DNA of 64,000 nt, from assembly GCF_900112575.1 (NCBI RefSeq), contig NZ_FOMH01000011.1:186001-250000 (forward strand), written 5' to 3'. The notes below the pieces were generated by a model. That model was not told the origin of the DNA. It did no database searches and was given only the letters and a program-made list of their open reading frames with translations. This DNA is from Flavobacterium phragmitis (GTDB taxonomy: Bacteria > Bacteroidota > Bacteroidia > Flavobacteriales > Flavobacteriaceae). Shown piece by piece: positions 47,001 through 54,319 of this stretch. A program made the position numbers and the translations under genes. Each line of letters begins with the position of its first letter. Within the stretch, counting starts at the first letter, position 1.

Positions 47001-47536
47001 TGAAAAAAGAAATGGCTTCCATAAAAATCGAAAACAAATCTAAAGTTCCAGGTTTTGGAGGTGTTTATTGGCAATACTTTGAAGATTTGGACAAAATTAA
47101 AAACAATTCCAGTGCAATTTTATCTGTTTCGAAAGAATTATATCTAAAGAAAAGTACTCTCAAAGGAAATCAATTAGAAAAAATTACAACAAAAAATCCA
47201 TTAAAAATTGGAGATTTGGTTACGGTTCGACTTATCATTACCTCAAAAGAAGATACCGAGTATGTTCATTTAAAAGATATGCGTGCCTCATGTTTTGAAC
47301 CTGTCAATGTTCTTTCTGAATATCAATACAAAAATGGATTAGGTTATTACATGAGTACAAAAGATGCGGCCACACATTTGTTCTTTGACCAAATCAAAAA
47401 AGGAACTTATGTTTTAGAATATGATATTCGAGTAAATAACATTGGCGAATTCTCCAACGGAATTACCACAATCCAAAGTATGTATGCACCAGAATTCGCA
47501 AGCCATACAAAAGGAATTCGAGTGAAAGTTCAATAA
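41039..47536 (+). CDS. Giant alpha-2-macroglobulin-like protein with inserted SusC N-terminal module
   Basis: 2165 aa from the ATG at 41039, giving a good signal peptide (MKNILFVFLLISTVLFSQQ). Order: an N-terminal helical/MG region; an MG2 domain at about 555-660 (DRAIYRPGQTVYYKGIAVQR); MG3-like at about 675-790; a bait-region-type domain at about 945-1090 ending VLASMYDASLDQF. Then comes an inserted carboxypeptidase-regulatory-like domain at about 1183-1260 (GIVTDNNKLELPGVSVTVKG) and a TonB plug at about 1260-1380 (LYGSRAANGAIIITTKK). The A2M core restarts at about 1390 (LSETAFFFPNLRTDSKGKVS), with a thioester-type motif CAEQ at Cys1620, an alpha-alpha barrel and a C-terminal receptor-like domain. 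It should trap proteases or guard the envelope. The inserted module normally belongs to outer-membrane receptors, yet no barrel is present. The reading frame is open throughout. Confidence 0.88.
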   Translation: MKNILFVFLLISTVLFSQQNDKKWDNVIALENQGKVKAANEIVSKIYKKAVNQKDEVQMIKCFFYQSKYLQVVDENAQTKILNNLQTDINRASIPSKAILNVVYAKCLTDYYSNNRYQINIRTNTTVLDSDFLTWTDSNFISQINLVLKNSLENEAILKNTSLIKYEVVFDYPTLEKFKTLNVFNYILSENISIITKKLRTWEIKKSEFFDFKKELLGNSNDFIKLNFDSVSNENLKIILKLYQKQEINNPSVENIWQRIQFSKNYIVDADEDYIKALTAFQKQTNDVNLIHNIQLEKAYYLAQHASKHTYPDYNVKAVATLDSILKTENKSNAYKLALQKKEAILHKFLNVKLQKYIYNNENTRGYIRYQNIENLKISFFKISQAQIKQTKTYKRDSIIENLVTKTKPTASQIYPLVDKKDYYEYSTEVLLPKLEIGSYLVYFESESDTKGKKATAFETITVSQFIVLASQNEKQENYQVLDRKTGKPLENITVKTPSFSVITNKNGNAILNKVKDGYNELISFYTSNDTLSVNKNYLYYNTEYDDLNNKDQKFSATVEFYLDRAIYRPGQTVYYKGIAVQRLKNKVSVVPYTSFKVTVEDANQNHFKEFDVTSNEFGSFSGEFILPKTGLTGTFTIKAEEPDDYEKDNAYDKTKNEHPFWDNVNLSYSELGFRVEEYKRPKFEVNFEPKKGSFELNKLAKVNGTAKAFAGSNISDAKVTYTVTRSTNYFRDYYSQEPNEVLKTGETKTDASGKFTIDFTALPSENAIKEKLPVFSYLIKASVTDINGETHDAQTTIKVGYHDLELNTIVKTLISTKNKNDIKLTSTNLNGESKTVKGDVKIYFLNPISTKFKTRVFPNPDIEAISDAEFEKLFPYESNIKLKDKTPEILVFTKKIDTETDKTLPLDFIINYKSGNYKVVFSAQDSFGNLIENSSTFKIKQSKDKFDASRLFTAEQINSDAKKDGFALIKLTSVIPDLYIIGTANFEGNIFSEETYHLENHETVIRIPLKKEFKDIVTINFENVFENEKFDNSISVALKSEKPELKFDVDTFRSKLQPGSSENWSFKLTGTATKKEAEVLASMYDASLDQFATKNWERWNSYYNSGSIVHGTTKSVLGNEKTNTIISYPNSTSKSIELKNESTKLIWFGFDFNSSNYNALYLQREYQRQLSKKVKKPANAKMISGIVTDNNKLELPGVSVTVKGTQRSTTTDYDGYYEIEANENEELVFSYIGFKSETVVISQNKIQNIILKDESSNLEEVVVVGYGVQKKKSLTGAVTQMVVQEDNTVYNTAGISDSLSGKVAGVSVSDYKVMIRGNGSISSANSPIYVVDGIIVANIDSIDPKDILAIDVLKDQKATALYGSRAANGAIIITTKKALEGLTQVKARKNLSETAFFFPNLRTDSKGKVSFNFTSPEALTAWKLRLLAHNKDAVVGYLEKNVVTQKELMVLPNFPRFLREKDTIVISTKISNVTNETKTGIASLQFFDASTMQPIDAKMLNAKNIKNFTIPAYGNTTANWTITIPEGLQGIQYKIVAKAGNFSDGEENIIPVLTNNMLVTESIPIWVRENSTKEYTFENLKNNNSTTLKNHQFTLEYTSNPTWLAIQSIPYLMEYEHECAEQTFARFYANSLATEIIASNPKIASIFEEWRKNEKLNSKLDDNEELKSLILAETPWLNDAQNENEKKRNLALLFDLEKMKTSQDAAFQKLKQKQLPSGAFSWFGGNYENEYITRHILAGLGHLEKLQKNNTTSQLEQITATAIPFIDSKFLEYYKATTKNLKKSDKLIWLNPYSDLHYLYTRSFYLEKYPLPDTLKKASKLYIETAKKSWLNYSLYEKGLAALTLNRFGEKATAKTILESLKETASNNEDWGMYWIANKSGWYWYQAPIETQALLIEAFAEINNDTKSVDAMKVWLLKNKQTKNWPTTKSTTEAIYALLMQGTDWLSVKDNTVIKLGDEKIMTKKLSENEKEAETGYIKLNWKADEVKKEMASIKIENKSKVPGFGGVYWQYFEDLDKIKNNSSAILSVSKELYLKKSTLKGNQLEKITTKNPLKIGDLVTVRLIITSKEDTEYVHLKDMRASCFEPVNVLSEYQYKNGLGYYMSTKDAATHLFFDQIKKGTYVLEYDIRVNNIGEFSNGITTIQSMYAPEFASHTKGIRVKVQ

Positions 47537-47556
47537 AAATTCCAAATTTTGAAATT

Positions 47557-47584
47557 GCTTCGCCAGTTCGCTAGCGCTCGTGTC
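47557..47584. repeat. copy of a short intergenic repeat
   Basis: GCTTCGCCAGTTCGCTAGCG and the following CTCGTGTC closely match the element at 2307-2336. Function unknown. Confidence 0.45.
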
Positions 47585-47617
47585 CAAATTCCAAAAAAAG
47601 TATCTAGTATATCTTTG

Positions 47618-47900
47618 TGTCAGTCTGAGCGAAGTCGAAGACCCTTTCCAGTTGGCAAGCCTTCGACTTCGCTCAGGGTGACAGTAGATTTCAAAATTAA
47701 CTTTTTGTCATAAAACCAAAGCAACAAAAAAACTGTTAGGTTTGCTTTTGCGTATCGATTGTCAGTCTGAGCGAAGTCGAAGACCCGTTCCAGTTTGCAA
47801 GCCTTCGACTTCGCTCAGGATGACAGTTGATTTCAAAATTAACTTTTTATCATAAAACTGAAACAACAAAAAAACCTAACAGCTTTAATTCTGTTAGGTT
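47618..47900. repeat. two tandem copies of a palindromic intergenic repeat
   Basis: The 461-bp gap after the giant gene holds two copies of a roughly 140-bp unit. Each has a 22-bp inverted repeat: left arm GTCAGTCTGAGCGAAGTCGA at 47619 and 47761, right arm CTTCGACTTCGCTCAGG at 47661 and 47803. The shared flank TTTCAAAATTAACTTTTT follows each. Copy 2 ends in the S46 terminator hairpin; copy 1 keeps only half of it. No gene is seen in the gap. Confidence 0.8.
47866..47900 (-). terminator. terminator of the S46 peptidase gene
   Basis: Perfect 10-bp stem AACCTAACAG (47873-47882) / CTGTTAGGTT (47891-47900) with a T-run in minus reading. Confidence 0.75.
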
Positions 47901-47997
47901 TTGAATTTTTATTTTACATCGAACCATATAATCCCAATAATTTCATTTTTTTGAGAAATTGGAATTTGGGATTTATAAATTGGAATTTAAAATCAGA

Positions 47998-50142
47998 TTA
48001 TTTAGCAATCGTCAATTCGTCGATAATGTTTTTTGCTCCTGCGTATTTGTCGATAATCCAAAGTACGTAACGAATATCTACGTTGATTGTTCTTTGTAAA
48101 TTAGAATCAAAAATTACGTCACCAGCCATCGCTTCAATGTTTCCGTCAAAAGCAATACCAATTAATTCGCCTTTTCCGTTCAAAACCGGTGATCCTGAAT
48201 TTCCTCCAGTAATATCGTTGTCTGTCAAGAAGTTTACTGGCATGTAACCTGCTTTATCAGCATATTGTCCAAAATCTTTTTTCTTGTTCAATTCTAACAA
48301 ACGAGCTGGCAAGTCAAATTCCTGATCTCCTGCTTTGTATTTTTTAACCATACTTTCCATTGTAGTATAGTTATTGATTTTTGCATCATTACGAGGATCT
48401 GCAGGTAAAGCACGAACTTTTCCGTAAGTCAATCTCAAAGTAGAGTTTGCATCTGGATATTTAATCGCGTTTAATTTAGATTCTCTAAGACCTTCAACCA
48501 ATTTACGGAAAGCTGTTGCGAAACCATCATCAGCTTTTGCCTGATCGTCTGTTTTAGAACGGTATTTTGTCAACAAATCATTAGAAATAATATACAACGG
48601 ATCGTGTGTAAGGGCTACTGGCTTTGGATCTGCTAAAAACCCCAATATTTTTTCTTTAGATGTAAAATAACTTTGTTCCGTTGCTTTTGCTACATCGGCA
48701 GTAAAATCGCCATTGTTAGCCGTTTTCATTTTTGCAATTTCTGGAGCAAGTCCGTATTCAGCAGCTTTAGAAGCATATAAATTCAACTGTGCAGTTAAAA
48801 TATCTTTTTCTAACGGAGCATAAAATTCTCCGTAAACGCTTTCAATCAATGCATTGATTTTAGGAAGCATTTCTGCTTTCTTCGCATCATTTTCTTTGTA
48901 GTAAGCAATTAATACATTTCCTAAATTAGCTGGTGCAGTTGCATAAGCAGAAGTACGTAAAAGCTGTGTCAAATAATTATCGTGACGGGCTTTTAAGTTT
49001 GTTTCTCTGTAATAATCGTTGATAGTCGGAATTACATTCTCGTACTTTTCTTTATTAGCAGGTTTGCTTGCCCACTCGTAAAATTTATCTTCTTGTTCTG
49101 CTTTAGTATCAACCGTTCCAGCTTTTGTTAAAGCATCGATCATACCTTGACGGTTTTTCCAGTAGTTTGCAGTCGAAGCATATTTAGAAGCGTACTGTAA
49201 ACGAACAGTTGCATCTTTATCCATATACTTTTTCATTACGTCCATTCCGGTTTTTGCACCTTCAACCCAAGCAGGATATGCATACTTAATGTTTTGCTCA
49301 ATTCCTCCGGCTGGCATCCAACGGTTTGTTCTTCCTGGATAACCTAAGATCATGGCAAAATCATTTTCTTTAACGCCTTTAATACTTACTGGCAAATAAT
49401 GTTTTGGTTTTAAAGGCACATTGTCTTTTGAGTAAGCTGCAGGATTTCCGTCTTTATCTGCATACACTCTAAACATAGAGAAATCTCCAGTTTGACGAGG
49501 CCATTCCCAGTTGTCTGTATCTCCACCAAATTTACCAACGCTTTCTGGTGGTGTTCCCACTAAACGAACGTCTGTGTAATCCTGATAAACAAAATAGTAG
49601 TATTCATTTCCTTGAAAGAATGGACGAACAGAAACCGTATATTTTCCGTTTTCGCTGTTTTCTTTTTCGATCAAAGAGATTTCCTGCTGAATCACTTTGT
49701 TTCTTTCCGTTTCCGTCATTTGATCGTTTACTTTAGACAAGATTCTTTTAGAAACATCATCCATACGGACAAAGAAACGAACAAACAAAGATTTTGGTTT
49801 CATTTCCTGACTACGGTCTTTAGCCCAGAAACCATCTTTTAAATAGTTTCGTTCTGCAGACGAAAGTTCAGCAATTGCGCTATATCCACAGTGGTGGTTT
49901 GTCAATACCAAACCAGTATTTGAAACGATTTCTGCAGTACATCCTCCATTGAATTGTACAATCGCATCTTTCAAACTGTGATTGTTGATACTGTAAATTT
50001 CTTCGGCTGTCAATTGCAAGCCCATTTTTTCCATATCTCTATGGTTCAATCTTTCGATAAACATCAAAAACCACATTCCTTCATCGGCTCTCATAGGGAA
50101 AGTCATAAGGCACATGGTCAAGAATAAAATTACTTTTTTCAT
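47998..50142 (-). CDS. S46 family dipeptidyl-peptidase (DPP7/DPP11 type)
   Basis: 714 aa with a signal peptide (MKKVILFLTMCLMTFPMRA) directly followed by DEGMWF, as is usual for the family, in which the mature N-terminus helps bind the substrate amino group. The catalytic histidine lies in LTNHHCGYSAI (about 83-84), the acid in GGDTDNWEWPRQTGDFSMF, and the nucleophile in GGNSGSPV (Ser649). These periplasmic enzymes release dipeptides from oligopeptides; DPP7 prefers hydrophobic and DPP11 acidic residues. I cannot decide specificity by eye, though the C-terminal VDIRYVLWIIDKYAGA looks DPP7-like. Transcribed alone, with a terminator. Confidence 0.92.
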   Translation of the reverse strand: MKKVILFLTMCLMTFPMRADEGMWFLMFIERLNHRDMEKMGLQLTAEEIYSINNHSLKDAIVQFNGGCTAEIVSNTGLVLTNHHCGYSAIAELSSAERNYLKDGFWAKDRSQEMKPKSLFVRFFVRMDDVSKRILSKVNDQMTETERNKVIQQEISLIEKENSENGKYTVSVRPFFQGNEYYYFVYQDYTDVRLVGTPPESVGKFGGDTDNWEWPRQTGDFSMFRVYADKDGNPAAYSKDNVPLKPKHYLPVSIKGVKENDFAMILGYPGRTNRWMPAGGIEQNIKYAYPAWVEGAKTGMDVMKKYMDKDATVRLQYASKYASTANYWKNRQGMIDALTKAGTVDTKAEQEDKFYEWASKPANKEKYENVIPTINDYYRETNLKARHDNYLTQLLRTSAYATAPANLGNVLIAYYKENDAKKAEMLPKINALIESVYGEFYAPLEKDILTAQLNLYASKAAEYGLAPEIAKMKTANNGDFTADVAKATEQSYFTSKEKILGFLADPKPVALTHDPLYIISNDLLTKYRSKTDDQAKADDGFATAFRKLVEGLRESKLNAIKYPDANSTLRLTYGKVRALPADPRNDAKINNYTTMESMVKKYKAGDQEFDLPARLLELNKKKDFGQYADKAGYMPVNFLTDNDITGGNSGSPVLNGKGELIGIAFDGNIEAMAGDVIFDSNLQRTINVDIRYVLWIIDKYAGAKNIIDELTIAK

Positions 50143-50398
50143 GTTATTTTGTTTAAGTGATGCGAATATAGCTCATATTTATAATTATTCCGCGAAAAAC
50201 AAATCCAAAATTGCACATGTTTTCGCTTTTTTAGTCTTTTATTAAGAATTTAACACAAAAGCAGAACACTGATTAAACAGATTCGCTATCGCGAAGACGC
50301 GGATTTAAACTGATTTTTTTTTAAATTCGTGTTTATCCGCGACTTTACGAAGTAAATCCGTTGCATCCGCGTTCTTAATGTCATTATTTATCACAAGC
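50143..50398. repeat. repeat-bearing spacer upstream of the S46 gene
   Basis: No gene is seen. The part at about 50268-50380 has short matching pieces: ACGCGGAT (50298-50305) pairs with ATCCGCG (50335-50341), and AATCCG / CATCCGCGTT follow. TCGCTATCGCGA is itself palindromic. It looks like a degenerate dispersed repeat. Confidence 0.45.
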
Positions 50399-50434
50399 AA
50401 AAAAGGATATTCAATTTCCAGAATATCCTTTTTT
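50399..50434 (-). terminator. obgE terminator
   Basis: Stem GGATATTC / GAATATCC extended by A/T runs, 8-nt loop, T-run in minus reading, 21 bp after the obgE stop. Confidence 0.85.
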
Positions 50435-50455
50435 AAAATTGTATAAAAATATAAT

Positions 50456-51457
50456 TTACTCGTTAAGCATTTTCCAAAGCCTGTCCTTCAAATCTGTCAA
50501 ACCTTGCTGTGCAACAGACGAAATAAACATATAAGGAACATCTTTGAAAGTAACATCTAGTTCAGCTTTCAATTCTGCTTTTAGTTCATCATCCAGCATA
50601 TCGCATTTTGAAATCACGACAAGACGTTCTTTGTCCAGCATTTCAGGATTGTATTTCGTTAATTCGTTAACCAAAATATCATATTCTGCTCTAATATCCG
50701 GTGCATCAACCGGAACTAAGAATAGCAACGTTGAATTACGCTCAATATGACGTAAAAAATAATGCCCAAGACCTTTACCTTCAGCAGCCCCTTCAATAAT
50801 TCCAGGAATATCGGCAATTACAAAGGATTGAAAATCTCTGTACGCTACGATTCCTAGATTTGGTTTTAAAGTGGTAAAAGGATAATCGGCAATTTTTGGT
50901 TTAGCCGAAGTTAAAACAGATAATAAAGTAGATTTTCCAGCATTTGGAAAACCAACTAAACCAACATCTGCCAAGACTTTCAATTCTAAAATCACATCCA
51001 TTTCCACACCAAGCAATCCTGGCTGTGCATAACGAGGCGTTTGATTTGTTGAACTTCTAAAATGCCAGTTTCCTAAACCTCCCTTTCCTCCTTTTGCAAG
51101 AATCTTTTTTTCTCCGTCTTCGGTAATTTCAAAAAGTGTTTCTCCGGTTTCTTTGTCTTTTACAACAGTTCCCAGTGGCACTTCAATGATTTTGTCTTCT
51201 CCGTCTGCACCTGTGCTTCTATCAGAACCTCCATCCCCACCGTGACCCGCTTTAATGTGACGTGCAAACTTTAAATGAAATAATGTCCAGAGTCCTTTAT
51301 TCCCAACTAAATACACATGTCCGCCTCGACCTCCATCTCCACCGTCTGGACCACCTTTTTCAATAAATTTCTCTCTATGTAAATGCGTAGATCCTTTTCC
51401 TCCTTTTCCGGATGAAACATATATCTTAACGTAATCTACAAAATTTCCTTCTGTCAT
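50456..51457 (-). CDS. obgE: GTPase ObgE/CgtA
   Basis: 333-aa essential GTPase linked to late 50S assembly and the stringent response. The glycine-rich Obg fold fills the N-terminal 158 residues (VSSGKGGKGSTHLHREKFIE). The G domain has G1 GFPNAGKSTLLS, G3 IADIPGIIEGAAEG and G4 VISKCDML. The C-terminal OCT domain of some orthologues is absent, as in E. coli-sized or shorter forms. It is separated from the next gene by a 216-bp repeat spacer. Confidence 0.96.
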   Translation of the reverse strand: MTEGNFVDYVKIYVSSGKGGKGSTHLHREKFIEKGGPDGGDGGRGGHVYLVGNKGLWTLFHLKFARHIKAGHGGDGGSDRSTGADGEDKIIEVPLGTVVKDKETGETLFEITEDGEKKILAKGGKGGLGNWHFRSSTNQTPRYAQPGLLGVEMDVILELKVLADVGLVGFPNAGKSTLLSVLTSAKPKIADYPFTTLKPNLGIVAYRDFQSFVIADIPGIIEGAAEGKGLGHYFLRHIERNSTLLFLVPVDAPDIRAEYDILVNELTKYNPEMLDKERLVVISKCDMLDDELKAELKAELDVTFKDVPYMFISSVAQQGLTDLKDRLWKMLNE

Positions 51458-51473
51458 TTTTCTAAGTGTTCAG

Positions 51474-51673
51474 TCGCAGTCGCAGTTTTCAGTACTAAAT
51501 ACGACTGAAAACTGTAACTGAAAACTATAATTTATTTTTGATTTAATCTCAATCTAAGTCCCAGCGCAAACCGCGACCGTAAATTGTGACTGTAACTTTT
51601 TTATTTAATATTGAGCCTCAATCTAAATTTTCAGCATAAAACTGAGACTGAAAACTGAGACTGAAAACTCTTT
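51474..51673. repeat. CAGTCGCAGT/ACTGAAAACTG-type repeat spacer
   Basis: The gap contains several forward and reverse copies of CAGTTTTCAGT / ACTGAAAACTG mixed with CAGTCGCAGT, e.g. at 51474-51500, 51504-51530 and 51645-51668. The same words recur at 60735-60760 and 61322-61342. No coding sequence. Confidence 0.55.
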
Positions 51674-52948
51674 TTACTCTTTTAGCGCTCTTACAAGCAC
51701 TTTGTCAATCTTAACTCCATCCATGTCGATAACTTCAAGAACGAATTTTTGCCAAACTAACTTTTCACCTTCTTTTGGAATATGAGAAAGCTCGGTCATA
51801 ATCATACCGCTTACGGTGTTTACTTCATAATCATTGGTTAATTCGTCTAACTCGAAATACGTTAAGAAATCGTGCAACGAATAATGTCCGTCAACCAGCC
51901 ATGAACCGTCTTCTCTTTCTATAAGCTGGAATTCGTCTTTATAAAATTCCGATGCGTCTCCAACTAAAGCTTCTAAAATGTCATTCAACGTAATCATACC
52001 TTGAAAAACGCCGTATTCGTCTGAAACTAAAGCGTAATGAATTCCTGTTTTTTTGAAGTTTTCCAAAGCTTTATAAGCTGTGGTATGCTCCATTAAATAA
52101 GGTGCTTCAGTTATAATTGAGGCAAAATCGAAATTATCGTTTTCAATATTTGCAAATATATTTTTTAGGGTTGCAACTCCAACAATATCATCATAATTGT
52201 CGTTGTAAACTGGATAAACCGCATGCAAATCCTGAACAACCAATTCCTTAATTTTTGCCTTGTCCGCTTTTAAAGGCAACATGTCAACCGATTTACGGTG
52301 TGTCATTAACGAACTTACTTTTCGATCTCCAATATGGAAAACACGTTCCACAATATCTTGTTCAATTTCCTGAACTTCTCCAACTTCGGTTCCTTCTTTA
52401 ATGATGGCTTTAATTTCTTCTTCGGTTACTTTTCCGTCGGCGGTTGGTTTAATCTGAAAAACATTCAGCAGGAAATCTGTTGAAGAAGTTAACAGCCAAA
52501 TAAAAGGCGCCGTGATAATCGAAATAATTTTCATTGGCATTGCTACCATTTTAGCAATTGCTTCCGGATAATTTAATCCGATTCGTTTTGGAAGTAATTC
52601 TCCTAAAACCAATGAGAAGAAAGTTAAAACTACCACCACAATTCCAACTGCGATTGAATGTGCATAAGGTTTTAAAGCTGCAAAACCTGCCACAAATAAT
52701 TCAACATCAGCAGTGATTTTGTCTCCGGAATAAATACCCGTCAAAATTCCGATTAAGGTAATTCCGATTTGTACTGTTGATAAAAATTTGTTTGGCGAAT
52801 TGGCTAAATCGAGTGCCGTTCTAGCACTTTTGTTGCCTTTTTTCGCTGCTGTTTCCAACCTGTTTTTACGGGCTGAAATTAAAGCGATCTCAGACATGGA
52901 GAAAACTCCGTTTAGTAGAATTAGAAAAAATATTATTAGTATTTCCAA
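51674..52948 (-). CDS. CNNM/CBS-domain membrane protein (hemolysin-C/CorC-like)
   Basis: 424 aa. Residues about 1-190 form the DUF21/CNNM membrane domain with MSEIALISARKNRLETAAKK and VQIGITLIGILTGIYSGDKI. A CBS pair follows (LMTHRKSVDMLPLKADKAKI, GVFQGMITLNDILEALVGDA), then a C-terminal CorC_HlyC domain (EREDGSWLVDGHYSLHDFLT). Such proteins are linked to Mg or Co export; the hemolysin label is historical. It lies between adk and obgE with repeat-filled spacers on both sides. Confidence 0.92.
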   Translation of the reverse strand: MEILIIFFLILLNGVFSMSEIALISARKNRLETAAKKGNKSARTALDLANSPNKFLSTVQIGITLIGILTGIYSGDKITADVELFVAGFAALKPYAHSIAVGIVVVVLTFFSLVLGELLPKRIGLNYPEAIAKMVAMPMKIISIITAPFIWLLTSSTDFLLNVFQIKPTADGKVTEEEIKAIIKEGTEVGEVQEIEQDIVERVFHIGDRKVSSLMTHRKSVDMLPLKADKAKIKELVVQDLHAVYPVYNDNYDDIVGVATLKNIFANIENDNFDFASIITEAPYLMEHTTAYKALENFKKTGIHYALVSDEYGVFQGMITLNDILEALVGDASEFYKDEFQLIEREDGSWLVDGHYSLHDFLTYFELDELTNDYEVNTVSGMIMTELSHIPKEGEKLVWQKFVLEVIDMDGVKIDKVLVRALKE

Positions 52949-53006
52949 TTGATAGGGGATTCGTTATAAAATAGTCTCGTTAATGTAATTCGTAATCGTA
53001 ATCTAA

Positions 53007-53148
53007 ATAGCCCAGATGGAAGTGAATAGCCCGGAGCTAAAAAAACTAATTTTTCCTGCCAGAAAACAGCGACCGGAGGAAGCTCGTTTTATGATTTGGA
53101 AAAATAGTTTTTTTAGCGAGGACTAGTAACGTACAGCTGGAAAAAGCT
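53007..53148 (+). ncRNA. candidate structured RNA element
   Basis: A long imperfect hairpin: left arm GCTAAAAAAACTAATTTTTCC (53036-53056, one base more than its partner), right arm 53098-53117. An inner stem AAAACAGC / GCTCGTTTT is near 53063-53090. Flanks TAGCCCAGATGGAAGTGAAT and GCGAGGACTAGTAACGTACA resemble, from memory, an element found many times in Flavobacteriia genomes, possibly the Flavo-1 RNA class. Orientation is guessed. It has no ORF and directly abuts the adk stop. Confidence 0.4.
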
Positions 53149-53149
53149 T

Positions 53150-53722
53150 CTACAAATTATCTATAACTGACGTTAAGCGCTCTGTAATATCTTTAATTTC
53201 TCCGATACCGTTTACAGCGTAAAATTTATTCTGTGCTTTGTAGTAATCGATTAACGGAGCTGTTTTTTCATTGTATTCCTGATATCTCACACGAATTTTT
53301 TCTTCGTCCTGATCATCTGCTCTTCCGCTTGTTTTTCCTCTTTCTAATAGACGTGCTACTAAAATTTCGTCATCAGCTTCTAAAGCGATTGTTGCTGTTA
53401 CGCTAGAACCAATTGTTGGCAAAAATTTGTCTAAAGCTTCTGCCTGATTGATTGTTCTTGGGTAACCGTCGAACAAAAATCCTGCTGTATCAGGATGTTT
53501 TTTTACCTCATCAATTAACATTGCAGTTGTTACTTCGCAAGGAACTAATTCTCCATTGTCCATAAAAACTCTTGCTTTTTTTCCTAGTTCAGTATCATTT
53601 TTTAAATTGAAACGAAAAATATCTCCTGTTGAAAGGTGTGTTAAATTGTATTTTTCTTTTAAAAATTCTGCCTGAGTTCCTTTTCCTGCACCAGGCTTTC
53701 CAAATAAAACAATGTTAATCAT
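53150..53722 (-). CDS. adk: Adenylate kinase
   Basis: 190 aa; interconverts ATP+AMP and 2 ADP. P-loop GKPGAGKGTQAEFL, NMP-binding HLSTGDIFRFNLKNDTELGK and FDGYPRTINQAEALDKF are intact. The LID region (LLERGKTSGRADDQDEEKIR) is the short, zinc-free form expected for this length. It follows hpt by 66 bp. Confidence 0.97.
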   Translation of the reverse strand: MINIVLFGKPGAGKGTQAEFLKEKYNLTHLSTGDIFRFNLKNDTELGKKARVFMDNGELVPCEVTTAMLIDEVKKHPDTAGFLFDGYPRTINQAEALDKFLPTIGSSVTATIALEADDEILVARLLERGKTSGRADDQDEEKIRVRYQEYNEKTAPLIDYYKAQNKFYAVNGIGEIKDITERLTSVIDNL

Positions 53723-53788
53723 AATTGAAATGAGTGTTGTTACTTCTGTCTTTCAGAAGTTTTAAAATGAATATATAGTTGTGTTTTG

Positions 53789-54319
53789 TTATTCTGCTAA
53801 TTTGTAAACTTCGGTTAAGTTTCTTCCTAATCCATCATAGTCCAAACCATAACCCACAATAAATTTGTTCGGAATACGAATTCCGATATAATCTATTTTT
53901 ATGTCTTTTTTATATGCTTCGGGTTTAAAAAACAATGTTGCAATTTTAAAATGCTTTACATTTTGTGCTTTAAACAAATGTTTCAATTCTTCGATTGTAT
54001 TTCCGGTATCGATAATATCTTCGATGATAATTACCGTTCTTCCAGACAAGTCCTGATTAATTCCGATTAATTCTTTAACTGAATTTGTTGTTTCAGTTCC
54101 TTCATACGATGCCATTTTGATAAAGGAGACTTCGCACGGTTTTTTATATTTTTTCAAAAAATCTGATACGACCATAAAGGCACCATTCAAAACTCCAATA
54201 AAAATTGGCGTATCATCTCCAAAATCGTCTTCTACCTGAGCCACTATTTTAGTTAAAGCAAAATCAATTTCTTTAGCCGAAATAAACGGAACAAATTGTT
54301 TATCGTGAAGTTGTATCAT
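53789..54319 (-). CDS. hpt: Hypoxanthine phosphoribosyltransferase
   Basis: 176 aa from the ATG at 54319 (MIQLHDKQFVPFISAKEIDF); an upstream TTG reading is unlikely. The PRPP-binding motif VIIIEDIIDTGNTIEELKHL is complete. It salvages hypoxanthine and guanine to IMP/GMP. A TATCTTTG box at 54344-54351 gives a plausible short leader. It probably heads an operon with adk. Confidence 0.95.
   Translation of the reverse strand: MIQLHDKQFVPFISAKEIDFALTKIVAQVEDDFGDDTPIFIGVLNGAFMVVSDFLKKYKKPCEVSFIKMASYEGTETTNSVKELIGINQDLSGRTVIIIEDIIDTGNTIEELKHLFKAQNVKHFKIATLFFKPEAYKKDIKIDYIGIRIPNKFIVGYGLDYDGLGRNLTEVYKLAE

Noticed and set aside
47618..47900. Possible CRISPR array
   Set aside because: Only two units, 140 bp apart, palindromic with shared flanks; no short repeat-spacer pattern and no cas gene.
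47998..50142. Assigning DPP7 or DPP11 specificity to the S46 peptidase
   Set aside because: The deciding residue near position 670 could not be aligned with confidence by eye.
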